A stretch of DNA of 64,000 nt from Natronobacterium gregoryi SP2 (GTDB lineage Archaea; Halobacteriota; Halobacteria; Halobacteriales; Natrialbaceae). This document shows positions 26,230-33,495 of the stretch, piece after piece; position 1 is the stretch's first letter, and each line of letters opens with the position of its first letter. The stretch covers positions 3,410,001 through 3,474,000 of the forward strand of contig NC_019792.1 in NCBI RefSeq assembly GCF_000230715.2, in the 5' to 3' direction. The notes beneath the pieces were generated by a model. That model was not told where the DNA came from, did no database searches, and saw nothing but the letters and a program-made list of their open reading frames with translations. Position numbers and translations under genes: made by a program.

Positions 26230-27315
26230 ATGATTCAAGATCGGTGGGTCTTCGACGACGAGTACCACGCCGACATTGTCCACCGAGACAGTGAACTCGA
26301 GTCGCTGTCACGGCTGCTCGAGCCCGCAACACGAGGGCAGCGCGCGGAAGACGCGTTGATCTACGGGCCCAGCGGTGTCGGGAAGACCGCGACCACGCGC
26401 TGGCTGCTGCGTGACCTCCACCATCGGGCGTACATCCAGTCGGTCGCGATCGAGTGCTCGAACCAGACCTCCCACAGCATCATCCACGAAGTCGTCGCAA
26501 AACATCCGAACAGCGGTATCGTCCACAAAAACCAGTCTCGGGACGACCTCCTTGAGACGTTCGACGAGGTCGTCGACGCGCCGTGTATCGTGATCCTCGA
26601 CGAGGCCGACATCATCCCCGACCTGGATGTCCTCGACGACCTGTTGTCGATCGAGTTGGCGTCGGTGATCGCGATCACGCACCAGCAAGTTGAGTGGCTC
26701 GCTCGCCTGGACGACGATGTCGAACCCCACTTTCCAGCGAACAACCAGATCGAGTTCCGGAAGTACAACGAAGCGGAGCTCGTCGACATCCTCGACCCCC
26801 GCGTCGAGCGTGGTCTGGTCGGCAACCCAATTCAGGACAACCAGTTGGAATGGATCGCCGACGATTGTGACGGGGAGGCCCGCTGGGCGATCAAGACTGT
26901 GCTCGCCGCTGCGGAACTCGCCGTTGATCGCGGGCACGACTACTTCCACGATCGGGATGTTCAGGACGGGTTCGAGCGCGCGAAGCACAAGATCCGGAAG
27001 GCGAACCTGCAGTCGCTGCCGGTGACCTACCTGCGGCTATACGAACTGGTCCGAGCGATCGGCCCCGTCTCGGGCGAGGAGATGAAAGCCGCCTACGAGG
27101 CGCACAAGAAGGAGATATTCGACGGCCGCGGGCGCGGCCCCGTCAGCTGGCGTCGCGCGTGGGACTACCTGAGCAAGATGGCCGACTACGACCTGCTCGA
27201 GATGCCTGGTGAAACGAACTCGAAGGTGTATCAGGTCGTCGATAAAGAGTTAGAAGCGCCTGTCGAGTTCGATCCTGCAGCGTCAGTAACGAAAGAGAAG
27301 GATCTGCAGCATTAG
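26230..27315 (+). CDS. Orc1/Cdc6-like AAA+ ATPase
   Basis: 361 residues with Walker A at 46-53 (GPSGVGKT), Walker B near 120-128 (VILDEAD), a sensor-like SVIAITHQQ strand and a C-terminal winged-helix region (PVTYLRLYELVRAIGPVSGEEMKAAY and on). This is the architecture of archaeal Orc1/Cdc6 proteins encoded by plasmids and integrated elements. It probably initiates replication of the excised element. A TATA-like CTTTTATG about 28 bp upstream supports a leaderless transcript from ATG 26230. I could not identify classic origin-recognition boxes nearby. Confidence 0.85.
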   Translation: MIQDRWVFDDEYHADIVHRDSELESLSRLLEPATRGQRAEDALIYGPSGVGKTATTRWLLRDLHHRAYIQSVAIECSNQTSHSIIHEVVAKHPNSGIVHKNQSRDDLLETFDEVVDAPCIVILDEADIIPDLDVLDDLLSIELASVIAITHQQVEWLARLDDDVEPHFPANNQIEFRKYNEAELVDILDPRVERGLVGNPIQDNQLEWIADDCDGEARWAIKTVLAAAELAVDRGHDYFHDRDVQDGFERAKHKIRKANLQSLPVTYLRLYELVRAIGPVSGEEMKAAYEAHKKEIFDGRGRGPVSWRRAWDYLSKMADYDLLEMPGETNSKVYQVVDKELEAPVEFDPAASVTKEKDLQH

Positions 27316-27337
27316 CGAGAGAGGTGGTGAAGGGGAG

Positions 27338-27502
27338 CTATTCGTCGTCAAATTCGTCTGGCTTGAGACCGGTGGGAGTCTTGTGGCTGCACCGCGGACA
27401 GGTGGCGCGCCACATTTGACCGGAGTACTGCCAGACGTACCCGCATTCCTCGCATTCCACTTCGGTAGTCTCGTTATCCGAGTCTGCCATTACGCTCATC
27501 AT
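27338..27502 (-). CDS. Zinc-ribbon protein of a divergent pair
   Basis: 54 residues (MMSVMADSDNETTE start; internal ATG at 27490 also possible). The zinc ribbon is CEECGYVWQYSG followed by ATCPRCSHKTPTG, i.e. CxxC-GYxW-YSG-CPxC. The plus-strand gene at 27627 encodes a relative with the same CGYDWHYSG core. The upstream DNA carries the GGTGGTAGTGG-type repeat found three times in this interval. The pair probably binds that repeat or each other; this is inference. Confidence 0.7.
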   Translation of the reverse strand: MMSVMADSDNETTEVECEECGYVWQYSGQMWRATCPRCSHKTPTGLKPDEFDDE

Positions 27503-27626
27503 AGCTACCACCACTACCACCAAGAATGTAAGCATTCTGGTTGGCGCGCATGTTAACACTCCTGCCACCACTACCACCAGTTTTATTTAGAGCGATATGG
27601 TAGTAGTGGTAGAGGTAGCAGAAAGA
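27503..27626. promoter_or_regulatory. Iterated CCACCACTACCACCA motifs between divergent zinc-ribbon genes
   Basis: Three copies: 27507-27522 (next to the minus start), 27565-27579, and an inverted, slightly diverged copy at about 27598-27618 (TGGTAGTAGTGGTAGAGG). Copy two directly abuts a TATA-like TTTATTTA for the plus gene. A perfect GAATG-TAAG-CATTC palindrome lies at 27524-27537. The layout suggests autoregulation; iteron-like origin function near the Orc gene is the alternative. Confidence 0.6.
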
Positions 27627-27773
27627 ATGACACACGCCTCGGCTGACGAGAACCCGTCGAAGAAGGTCGAATGCGACAATTGTGGGTACGATTGGCACTA
27701 CTCGGGAGACCTTCCTAACACGACTTGCCCGAGCTGCCAGCGGAAGACGTCAACAACGAGTTCGGAGGAATAG
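27627..27773 (+). CDS. 48-residue zinc-ribbon protein
   Basis: MTHASADENPSKKVE, then CDNCGYDWHYSGDLPNTTCP and SCQRKTSTTSSEE. It has the same CxxCGYxWxYSG...CPxC ribbon as the divergent neighbour. The start is set by position: the repeat motif lies just upstream and a TATA-like element about 40 bp upstream. The two genes are evidently duplicates facing away from a common control region. Confidence 0.7.
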   Translation: MTHASADENPSKKVECDNCGYDWHYSGDLPNTTCPSCQRKTSTTSSEE

Positions 27774-28097
27774 CTACTCGATCAATTTAGTGAGCCGGGT
27801 GTCACCAGCACCCGACTCCAGAAACACCAAAACGCATGTCGATCGACACCACCCAACGTTATTGTTATCCTACGGCTACAGCGCTGAATATAGGCGCTAA
27901 CCACAGGATACTCGTCGGTAGCTGTTTCGAAATAGGCGGGTCACTTTTAGTGCGTTTTGGGCCGTACCGTAGAACCAACCACTCGCATCCACGACCGGGG
28001 CGCAGACAGCTTGGAACCCTGGATGCACCCCGGCTGGTCGCGGGCCACAGACAGAGACCACGCGGGAGGGGATCGCCTCCCGCACTGAACTGTAGCC
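27774..28097. other. Intergenic region with a start-proximal hairpin
   Basis: 324 bp with no convincing gene. It contains a strong hairpin at 28062-28083 (GCGGGAGG, loop GGATCG, CCTCCCGC) 14 bp before the ATG at 28098. Promoter or 5' untranslated region of the second element operon is the likely role. Confidence 0.5.
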
Positions 28098-28397
28098 ATG
28101 ACAACAGACAGAGACCACGACGAAAACCCTGACGAATCGGCTGAAACTGAAACCGACTTCGAAGCTGCTGCCGGCGCGGTCGATCGCATCCCCGACGACA
28201 CGATCAACGGGATCGCCAAGCTCGTCGACCGACTGACCACCTCCCAGAAATTCGACGACGCCGAAGCCCGCGCAAACCACCCCGAGCCGCTCGAGGCACG
28301 CCCGACGCTCGGCGGCCACCGGTTGCGCGTCGACGGCGACCAGGACGGGGAGTGGCTCACAACGAACTACGCCGTCCCAGCGGGTGATGCGCGATGA
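28098..28397 (+). CDS. Hypothetical protein, first gene of the right element operon
   Basis: 99 acidic residues (MTTDRDHDENPDESAETE). The N-terminal third is likely disordered, followed by a helix (VDRIPDDTINGIAKLVDRL). It overlaps the next gene by ATGA. It starts a nine-gene chain to 31930 in which almost every junction overlaps. Unrecognised. Confidence 0.65.
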   Translation: MTTDRDHDENPDESAETETDFEAAAGAVDRIPDDTINGIAKLVDRLTTSQKFDDAEARANHPEPLEARPTLGGHRLRVDGDQDGEWLTTNYAVPAGDAR

Positions 28398-28756
28398 CGA
28401 CGGATCTTCTCACCCGCGAAGAGATGCATGCTCGCGTCGATGCCCTGTTCGACACCTACGAGGAATGCAATGACGACGAGCCGATCGCCCTAGTTGGTGA
28501 TGTCGTCGGCGATCTCGACGTCAGTGCACCCAACGAGAAACGAGGGTACTACACAATTGATCCGATTGTCGGGTTCGCCGACTTCTCGTTCGACGGCGGC
28601 TGCTACCCGCTCGGCGAGGCCGTCCGGACCAAGGGTCAGCGTGGCCTCACGGGCACAGTCATCGTCGGAAAAGACGACCTCAGTGAGACCGTTACCGCAG
28701 CCCTCGATGGTGACGAAGAGGCGATCGCGGAACTAACGGGAGGTGCCGACCGATGA
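28394..28756 (+). CDS. Hypothetical protein
   Basis: 120 residues, MTTDLLTREEMHARVDALFD start, with a conserved-looking GGCYPLGEAVRTKGQRG segment and a helical acidic C-terminus. Both ends overlap neighbours by ATGA. Small soluble protein of unknown function. Confidence 0.65.
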   Translation: MTTDLLTREEMHARVDALFDTYEECNDDEPIALVGDVVGDLDVSAPNEKRGYYTIDPIVGFADFSFDGGCYPLGEAVRTKGQRGLTGTVIVGKDDLSETVTAALDGDEEAIAELTGGADR

Positions 28757-29502
28757 TCGACGGCACGCTCGCGTTCCTCGACGAGCCGGCGGACGAGCCG
28801 CTCGAGAACTACCACGACACCCACCGCGCGCTGCACGTCGAGTCGGCCGTCAGCTATCTCGACGACGAGCTCACCGTCCAGCGCGGAACCGTCGCCGGAC
28901 GGGTGCCAAAAGAGGAGGAGATCGTCTCGATGAACGGTCACGAGATCGAGGTCGACCGCGAGACACGCACTCGGACCGTCCCCTCCGACTGGATCGCTGA
29001 TGTCTCTGGTGGCGGCTGGGTCGTTGCCGAACGCACGCACACGCCTCGCGAACAGGACGAATACCTCGACATCGACTGGCCGTTCACGGAGTTCGTCAAG
29101 CGGACTGGCATCGATATCGATCACGTCGGGTTTTCACCTGCGCAGTTCGTCCGCAACCAGCGTGACGCTGACCGCGACTACACGATCGAGATGGCCTCCC
29201 GCGAGTACAACGGCGACGATGTCTCGATCGAGTGGGGCCAGGGTGCGCTCAAGAAGGACGCGATCAAGTCCGACGTCGGCGTCGCACTGACGACGCTCTG
29301 GAACGGCGAGTTCGTCCGCCTCGTCGTCTACGGATCGGGCTACTTCGCGATCTGGGAACCCGAAGAAATGCAGATCGAGGAGTTCGCGCGCTTCGTCGAC
29401 GAAGAGATCGTCCCGATCGCCCACGTCCTCGAGGACGAAACCGAAGGGGGGGAAGACGAGAGTGAGCAGGATACCCTCGAGAGAGCGGAGGTCGGTGCGT
29501 GA
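28753..29502 (+). CDS. Hypothetical protein
   Basis: 249 residues, acidic. Central segments (GGGWVVAERTHTPREQDEY and LDIDWPFTEFVKRTGIDID) look like an alpha/beta fold. The C-terminal part has a strand pair (FVRLVVYGSGYFAIWEP) and a Glu-rich tail. No catalytic signature is recognised. In-operon position with ATGA overlap upstream and TGATG overlap downstream. Confidence 0.65.
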   Translation: MIDGTLAFLDEPADEPLENYHDTHRALHVESAVSYLDDELTVQRGTVAGRVPKEEEIVSMNGHEIEVDRETRTRTVPSDWIADVSGGGWVVAERTHTPREQDEYLDIDWPFTEFVKRTGIDIDHVGFSPAQFVRNQRDADRDYTIEMASREYNGDDVSIEWGQGALKKDAIKSDVGVALTTLWNGEFVRLVVYGSGYFAIWEPEEMQIEEFARFVDEEIVPIAHVLEDETEGGEDESEQDTLERAEVGA

Positions 29503-29648
29503 TGACGTCCCGGTACGACGTCGTCGGAGCGATCGAGAGATCGGTCGCCGAATCCATGGGCCGTATCGGTGGCGATGCCATCCTCGTCGACGACGGCGGT
29601 GATGAGCTGCTAATTGCACGACCCACGGAGGACAGTGACGATGAGTAG
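29502..29648 (+). CDS. 48-residue hypothetical protein
   Basis: MTSRYDVVGAIERSVAESMG, then RIGGDAILVDDGGDELLIAR and a short acidic end. The start overlaps the preceding stop (TGATG) and the end overlaps the next start by 8 bp. Coupling at both ends and codon use support a real small gene. Confidence 0.55.
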   Translation: MTSRYDVVGAIERSVAESMGRIGGDAILVDDGGDELLIARPTEDSDDE

Positions 29649-30534
29649 AGGGTGTGGCTACTGCGATCAACCAGGCCACGACGTCAACCACTGCCCGGAG
29701 CGCCTCGAGGAGTACCACGGCCGCCCCGTCGACAACTACGACGATGGGAACGGCGAAGACATCCGATGCTGGGTTCAGGACATCGACGAGGACTGGCACG
29801 CTTCGATGTACTTCGAGGACAGCAGGCACGTCGCAGCCTGCGGCGAGATCCTCGACACACCAGTCGCCGACCTTACCGAGGATGCACGACGCTACCGAGA
29901 CAACGTCACGATCTGTCCCGACTGCGAGACCGCCCTCAAGGACGACAACGAACCCCCGATCACCGAGGACGGCCGCGAGTTCGAACGCGCAAGCGAACTC
30001 GTAACCGACGGCGGATACAACCCTGAAGACCTCGTCGTCCTTGAGTGCAAGTCCTGCGACTACGAAGAGGTAGTCGCGTACGGCGCACGCACGGCAACGA
30101 GCTGTCCTGGGTGCCAAGGCAATCTCGAGATCGACTCGACGAGAACCGCACACAATTGCCCCGGGACGAGCAACATCAACCACGTCATCGTCGAGTCCGG
30201 GGAGATGTGTCCGTTCTGCGAGGACGTCCAACAACGAGCCGCTACCGACGGCGGCCTCAAAGAGGTCTTCCGCCGTGAGGAGATCGTCGCGACCGACGAC
30301 GGCGTCGCAATCGGCGAGGACGCGATCCCGGACGGCGGTGGGTCGGGGTCACGCTCCTGGACCGGTCCCGGTGAGGTCCACGACTCCGAGGGAATGCGCT
30401 GTCACGACTGCGGCTGTGTACATGACGACTGGACGAAAGACAGCCATCACACCGTCGACGACGGCCACAACGCGGAGATAATCGAGCGCCTAAAGTGTGG
30501 CTGCTGCGGCGCGATCACGGAGGTACCTCGCTGA
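29641..30534 (+). CDS. Multi-zinc-finger protein with CCHC zinc knuckle
   Basis: 297 residues from ATG 29641. The N-terminus is a retrovirus-type zinc knuckle CGYCDQPGHDVNHC (C-x2-C-x4-H-x4-C). Further cysteine pairs follow: CPDC, CKSC with CPGC, CPFC, a CHDCGC pair and a terminal CGCC. At least four metal sites are likely. Zinc knuckles usually bind single-stranded nucleic acid, so RNA or ssDNA binding is inferred. It leads three consecutive zinc-finger genes in the operon. Confidence 0.7.
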   Translation: MSRGCGYCDQPGHDVNHCPERLEEYHGRPVDNYDDGNGEDIRCWVQDIDEDWHASMYFEDSRHVAACGEILDTPVADLTEDARRYRDNVTICPDCETALKDDNEPPITEDGREFERASELVTDGGYNPEDLVVLECKSCDYEEVVAYGARTATSCPGCQGNLEIDSTRTAHNCPGTSNINHVIVESGEMCPFCEDVQQRAATDGGLKEVFRREEIVATDDGVAIGEDAIPDGGGSGSRSWTGPGEVHDSEGMRCHDCGCVHDDWTKDSHHTVDDGHNAEIIERLKCGCCGAITEVPR

Positions 30535-31214
30535 TGACTGACAGCGCCGATCTCCGCCGACTCGCCGATGTCGTCGACCACGTCGACGACGTCACACCAG
30601 TCGACGTCGACGGGGCGCAAGTGCTCTCGGGCGGTGGCGAAGACCTCCGCGCAAAGCTGACGATCGCCGTGGCAGCTGACGCCGACCTCGAGGTTTCCGA
30701 CGTCGACAGTCAGGAGACCACCGGCGAAGACACTGAGGAACTGGAGTGCGATGTCGCCGGCTGCGACTTCACGAGCAAGTCCGAGCGAGGACTCGCGATC
30801 CACAAGGGCCGCGTCCATGCCAATGACGAGGACGAAGACGAGAACGGCACCTCCACCGAGGCCGACACCGAATATAGCGAGTCTGTGTCAGAGGCACGCA
30901 CCAGCGGCCTCGAGGAGGACGCTGAGGACGGCGCGCCGGTCGACGACGCCGGCGACGACGTCCAAGATGAGTCTACCGATGCCGAGGAGATTTCCGTCGA
31001 CGCCGTGGATCGCGACGGCGACGGGGGTGACGACGTCGCCCTTCCAGCGGGGGTAACAGAGGATGACGTCAAGGCAGCCGTCGACGAACACGAAACAGTC
31101 GGCGACGTCGGCGAAGCGATCGGAGTCACGCGCGGGCGGGCCCGCACAATCACGTCTGTCCTCGGACTGTACGGCGAACTGAAAGACCTCCCGGCAGGTG
31201 GTCGCCATGCCTGA
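30534..31214 (+). CDS. C2H2 zinc-finger protein with acidic linker
   Basis: 226 residues from ATG 30534, overlapping the previous stop. One classical C2H2 finger: C72, C77, H90, H95 (CDVAGCDFTSKSERGLAIH). A long Asp/Glu-rich linker follows, then a C-terminal helix-turn-helix-like segment (EDDVKAAVDEHETVGDVGEA, then IGVTRGRARTITSVLGLYG). Likely a DNA-binding regulator of the element. Confidence 0.7.
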   Translation: MTDSADLRRLADVVDHVDDVTPVDVDGAQVLSGGGEDLRAKLTIAVAADADLEVSDVDSQETTGEDTEELECDVAGCDFTSKSERGLAIHKGRVHANDEDEDENGTSTEADTEYSESVSEARTSGLEEDAEDGAPVDDAGDDVQDESTDAEEISVDAVDRDGDGGDDVALPAGVTEDDVKAAVDEHETVGDVGEAIGVTRGRARTITSVLGLYGELKDLPAGGRHA

Positions 31215-31461
31215 AGACGGTACTGAGCGTGTCCGACTCTGCCCAACCTGTGACTCTGAGTCTGTCGACCACTGCCCGGAAGACCCCAAAGGAAAGAAGC
31301 GGTGTGGTGAATGTGGGGCCAGATTCCACGGGGCGAAGGTCCGCTATGTACACACAGGAACTGGCCGCGGTCAGGCCGACCCGCGAGTTGTCGGTTTGCT
31401 CGTCCTAGTCGTCGGGATCGTGTTGACGATCGGGATGGCTGCCGGGGTGATCATTCCATGA
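31207..31461 (+). CDS. Zinc ribbon with C-terminal TM helix
   Basis: 84 residues from ATG 31207. A zinc ribbon (CPTCDSESVDHC and CGECGARFHG) is followed by a single membrane helix (VVGLLVLVVGIVLTIGMAAGVIIP) at the C-terminus. A tail-anchored zinc-ribbon protein with the soluble domain in the cytoplasm is likely. It overlaps both neighbours. Confidence 0.65.
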   Translation: MPEDGTERVRLCPTCDSESVDHCPEDPKGKKRCGECGARFHGAKVRYVHTGTGRGQADPRVVGLLVLVVGIVLTIGMAAGVIIP

Positions 31462-31769
31462 GCGCCCTCGATCGAGACATCGAGTCTACATCGCCACCGC
31501 GGTACGAAGACCTCGAGGTCAGCGACCATGCACAGGTCCGCTGGACCGAACGATCCTCGAGGCCCCGGCTCAACCCGGCCGTCGCCTGGCTCGAGGCGGT
31601 CCCGATCGACTATCCCCGCATGTCGCCGCCGGCCCAGCACGCCCGTCTCCACGAAGTCTCGGAGATTATCCTACTGGCCGACGGCCACGCGACGCTTGTG
31701 ACCTGCATCCGCCTGGAGGACCGTCCCGAAGACGAACAGCAGTACATCCGCTCTCAACTGAATCTATGA
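31458..31769 (+). CDS. Small protein, possibly DUF4258/RelE-like
   Basis: 103 residues. The SDHAQVRWTERSSRP motif (H-x-x-x-R) and the later strand GHATLVTCIRLED recall the start and core strands of DUF4258 or RelE-fold proteins, but without a clear catalytic set. ATGA overlaps on both sides. The following small acidic gene could be its antitoxin-like partner; this is speculation. Confidence 0.5.
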   Translation: MSALDRDIESTSPPRYEDLEVSDHAQVRWTERSSRPRLNPAVAWLEAVPIDYPRMSPPAQHARLHEVSEIILLADGHATLVTCIRLEDRPEDEQQYIRSQLNL

Positions 31770-31930
31770 GTACGACAGGACACACCCCTAACGCCGACGA
31801 CGATCCCGATCCCTGGGAAGAGCTTGCCGAACACGAGGACACCCTCGAGATGCTGATCGAAGAAGACGTCGCGATGGCAGAGGACGCCGAGATCCTACTC
31901 GACGAACTCGAAGAGAGGAGGTACCGATGA
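31766..31930 (+). CDS. 54-residue acidic protein
   Basis: MSTTGHTPNADDDPDPWEEL, then helices EDTLEMLIEEDVAMAEDA and EILLDELEERRYR. Entirely helical and very acidic. It is the last gene of the operon, ending 23 bp before the convergent integrase stop. Confidence 0.55.
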   Translation: MSTTGHTPNADDDPDPWEELAEHEDTLEMLIEEDVAMAEDAEILLDELEERRYR

Positions 31931-31953
31931 CGGAAACTATCGCACCCAGTGGT

Positions 31954-33165
31954 TCATCGATCGAGCAGCGAGCTTCGGACTTCGGGGTCGTCGAGGACGT
32001 CGGCGAGCTCGAGGACCTGCTTGGCCTTCTCCGGTGGGAGGTCGGCGAGCGACTCGGCTTCCCGATCGTCGGCCTCGTCGAGTTCGACAGCGGCCTTCGG
32101 GTCCATCGCCTGGCCACACCAGACACACAGCGGTTCGCTCCGGGGCGTCTCTCGACCACAACGGGTACACTCGAGCGGGGCGATCGGATCGTGCTCGTCT
32201 TCTTCGACGTCGACGCCGTGGGCGCGGGCGATCTCGAGGTCCGAGTCCTCGCTGAAGACCGAGATGTACCGGGCGGCGACGCGGCTGCCACGGACCCAGC
32301 CGTGATGCTCTTCGATGTGGGCCTGGTTGAGGTTCCTCGAGGCGAGGTAGGCAGCGCTGGACTTGCGGAAGTTCGTCAGCGTGACGGGCTTGTCGATGTC
32401 GGCGCGATCGGCGGCTTCGTCGAAGACGTTCGAGACCATCCGGTCGCTGATGGGTTCGGCCTTCGTGATCTTGCTCCAGAGCGGTGCGTCGGGATCGTCA
32501 CGATCGGGATGGGCGTCGAGCCAGCGGTTGACGTACGGGACCGACGGGATCAGCAGGATCGTCCGTCGACCCTGTTTGCCTTCGACGGTGACCTGCAGGC
32601 CGTGGTCGTGGTCTTGGATGTCGCCGACGGTGAGGTCTTTGAACTCACCCCCACGGAGGCCGGCGTCGAACTGCATCGTGATCATGGCCGCGTCGCGCGC
32701 GTTGAAACACTCGTCGGCCATGGGTTCGACGTGTTCGTCCCACTTGAGCATCTGCCGGGGGTCGGGACTCGGGTCGTAGTTGCTCGATGTTCCGGTCGGA
32801 ACCCAGTCGACACTGTCGGGGCACTCGCCACCCTCAGTGACGCGCTTCGCGAAGACGCGGATGGCCGACCGGTAGTCCCGGTTGGTCTCCTCGTTGTCGT
32901 AGTTGCGGTTGATCCAGGCGACGATCGACTCGGCGGCGTCGCGGTTCTCGAGGGCGGCTGCGAGGGTGCCGTCCTCGAGATTTTCGGCCATGATAGTGCA
33001 GTGACGCAGCAGTTTCAGGTGTCGGTAGTCGCTGTACTCCTGGGCGAGGAGATCGAGCTTGTCGCTGAACTCGAGCAGGAAGTCGCGATCGTTGTCGCCG
33101 ACGTCCTCACCGGCCCCGATGCGCTCCCGGAGGTTCTCAATCTGGTTGCGCGGATCGTGTCCCAT
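31954..33165 (-). CDS. int: Tyrosine recombinase (integrase) with C-terminal zinc ribbon
   Basis: 403 residues. A SAM-like N-terminal domain is followed by the catalytic domain: Arg I in AGLRGGEFKDL, box II TNFRKSSAAYLASRN and the HHGWVRGSRVAARYISV region with the nucleophile Tyr. At box II the usual His of HxxR appears to be Thr (LTNFRKS). The C-terminus adds a zinc ribbon (CTRCGRETPRSEPLCVWCG). It probably integrates and excises the element to its left. No tRNA-type att site is visible to the right. Confidence 0.85.
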   Translation of the reverse strand: MGHDPRNQIENLRERIGAGEDVGDNDRDFLLEFSDKLDLLAQEYSDYRHLKLLRHCTIMAENLEDGTLAAALENRDAAESIVAWINRNYDNEETNRDYRSAIRVFAKRVTEGGECPDSVDWVPTGTSSNYDPSPDPRQMLKWDEHVEPMADECFNARDAAMITMQFDAGLRGGEFKDLTVGDIQDHDHGLQVTVEGKQGRRTILLIPSVPYVNRWLDAHPDRDDPDAPLWSKITKAEPISDRMVSNVFDEAADRADIDKPVTLTNFRKSSAAYLASRNLNQAHIEEHHGWVRGSRVAARYISVFSEDSDLEIARAHGVDVEEDEHDPIAPLECTRCGRETPRSEPLCVWCGQAMDPKAAVELDEADDREAESLADLPPEKAKQVLELADVLDDPEVRSSLLDR

Positions 33166-33495
33166 GAACCGCTAGAATTTCCTGAGTTTCATAAAGTTAT
33201 GGCTTTGAACCTTGAGTTTCCAGCCCTGCCCTGGCTTTGGTCCGTCGTTTCGTAGCCGCCGCTAGTGTTTTTCGATAGACTCGAGCCACAGTCTACCCCA
33301 CTGTCCGAACTCGATACGGTTTGCTGTCAGTCAGTTCCGGCGTGACCGCGCTCCTGCGGTCGCGCCGGGAAATCGGGACAGCAGTCCGTATGAGTGTCGA
33401 ACCCCAGTTCGGGAGTCGGTCGGCGGTGCGCCGGTAGCCTCGATCGAAGAATCGATCACCTGGACACGAGTTGCCGCACGCGTCCAGCCGATGAG
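33166..33495. other. Intergenic junction between element and chromosome
   Basis: 330 bp without a gene. Near the integrase start it carries two TGAGTTTC copies about 24 bp apart, possibly arm-type sites. From 33316 it holds one copy of the dispersed palindromic repeat. The element's right attachment site should lie here but cannot be placed. Confidence 0.45.
33316..33395. repeat. Dispersed palindromic element, copy 1
   Basis: The ends GATACGGTTTGCTGTC and GACAGCAGTCCGTATG are near-inverted repeats. The core is a 13-bp hairpin (CCGGCGTGACCGC / GCGGTCGCGCCGG, 12 of 13 paired). It is the reference copy for related sequences at 35577, 35661, 36764, 41488 and 41565. Confidence 0.8.

Larger units (their letters stand above)
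22446..33165. mobile_element. Integrative element with Orc1/Cdc6-like ATPase and tyrosine integrase
   Basis: A 10.7-kb block of short, overlapping, mostly unrecognised acidic genes between IS debris and a tyrosine recombinase at 31954-33165. It holds a plasmid-type Orc/Cdc6 AAA+ protein, small operator-flanked regulators and zinc-finger proteins, the usual make-up of haloarchaeal integrated plasmids or proviruses. No structural virus genes are evident. I found no terminal att repeats, so the edges are provisional. Confidence 0.6.

Noticed and set aside
27836-28132. 98-codon plus-strand frame in the gap before 28098
   Set aside because: Arg/His-rich and not acidic, runs through a strong hairpin and overlaps the start of a coupled operon.
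31927-33255. 442-codon plus-strand open frame opposite the integrase
   Set aside because: It mirrors the minus-strand tyrosine recombinase, which has the catalytic motifs; GC-rich haloarchaeal DNA often leaves the antisense strand open.
33166-33495. tRNA-type attachment site next to the first integrase
   Set aside because: No T-arm or acceptor pattern could be found, and no matching direct repeat near 20.8-22.4 kb.
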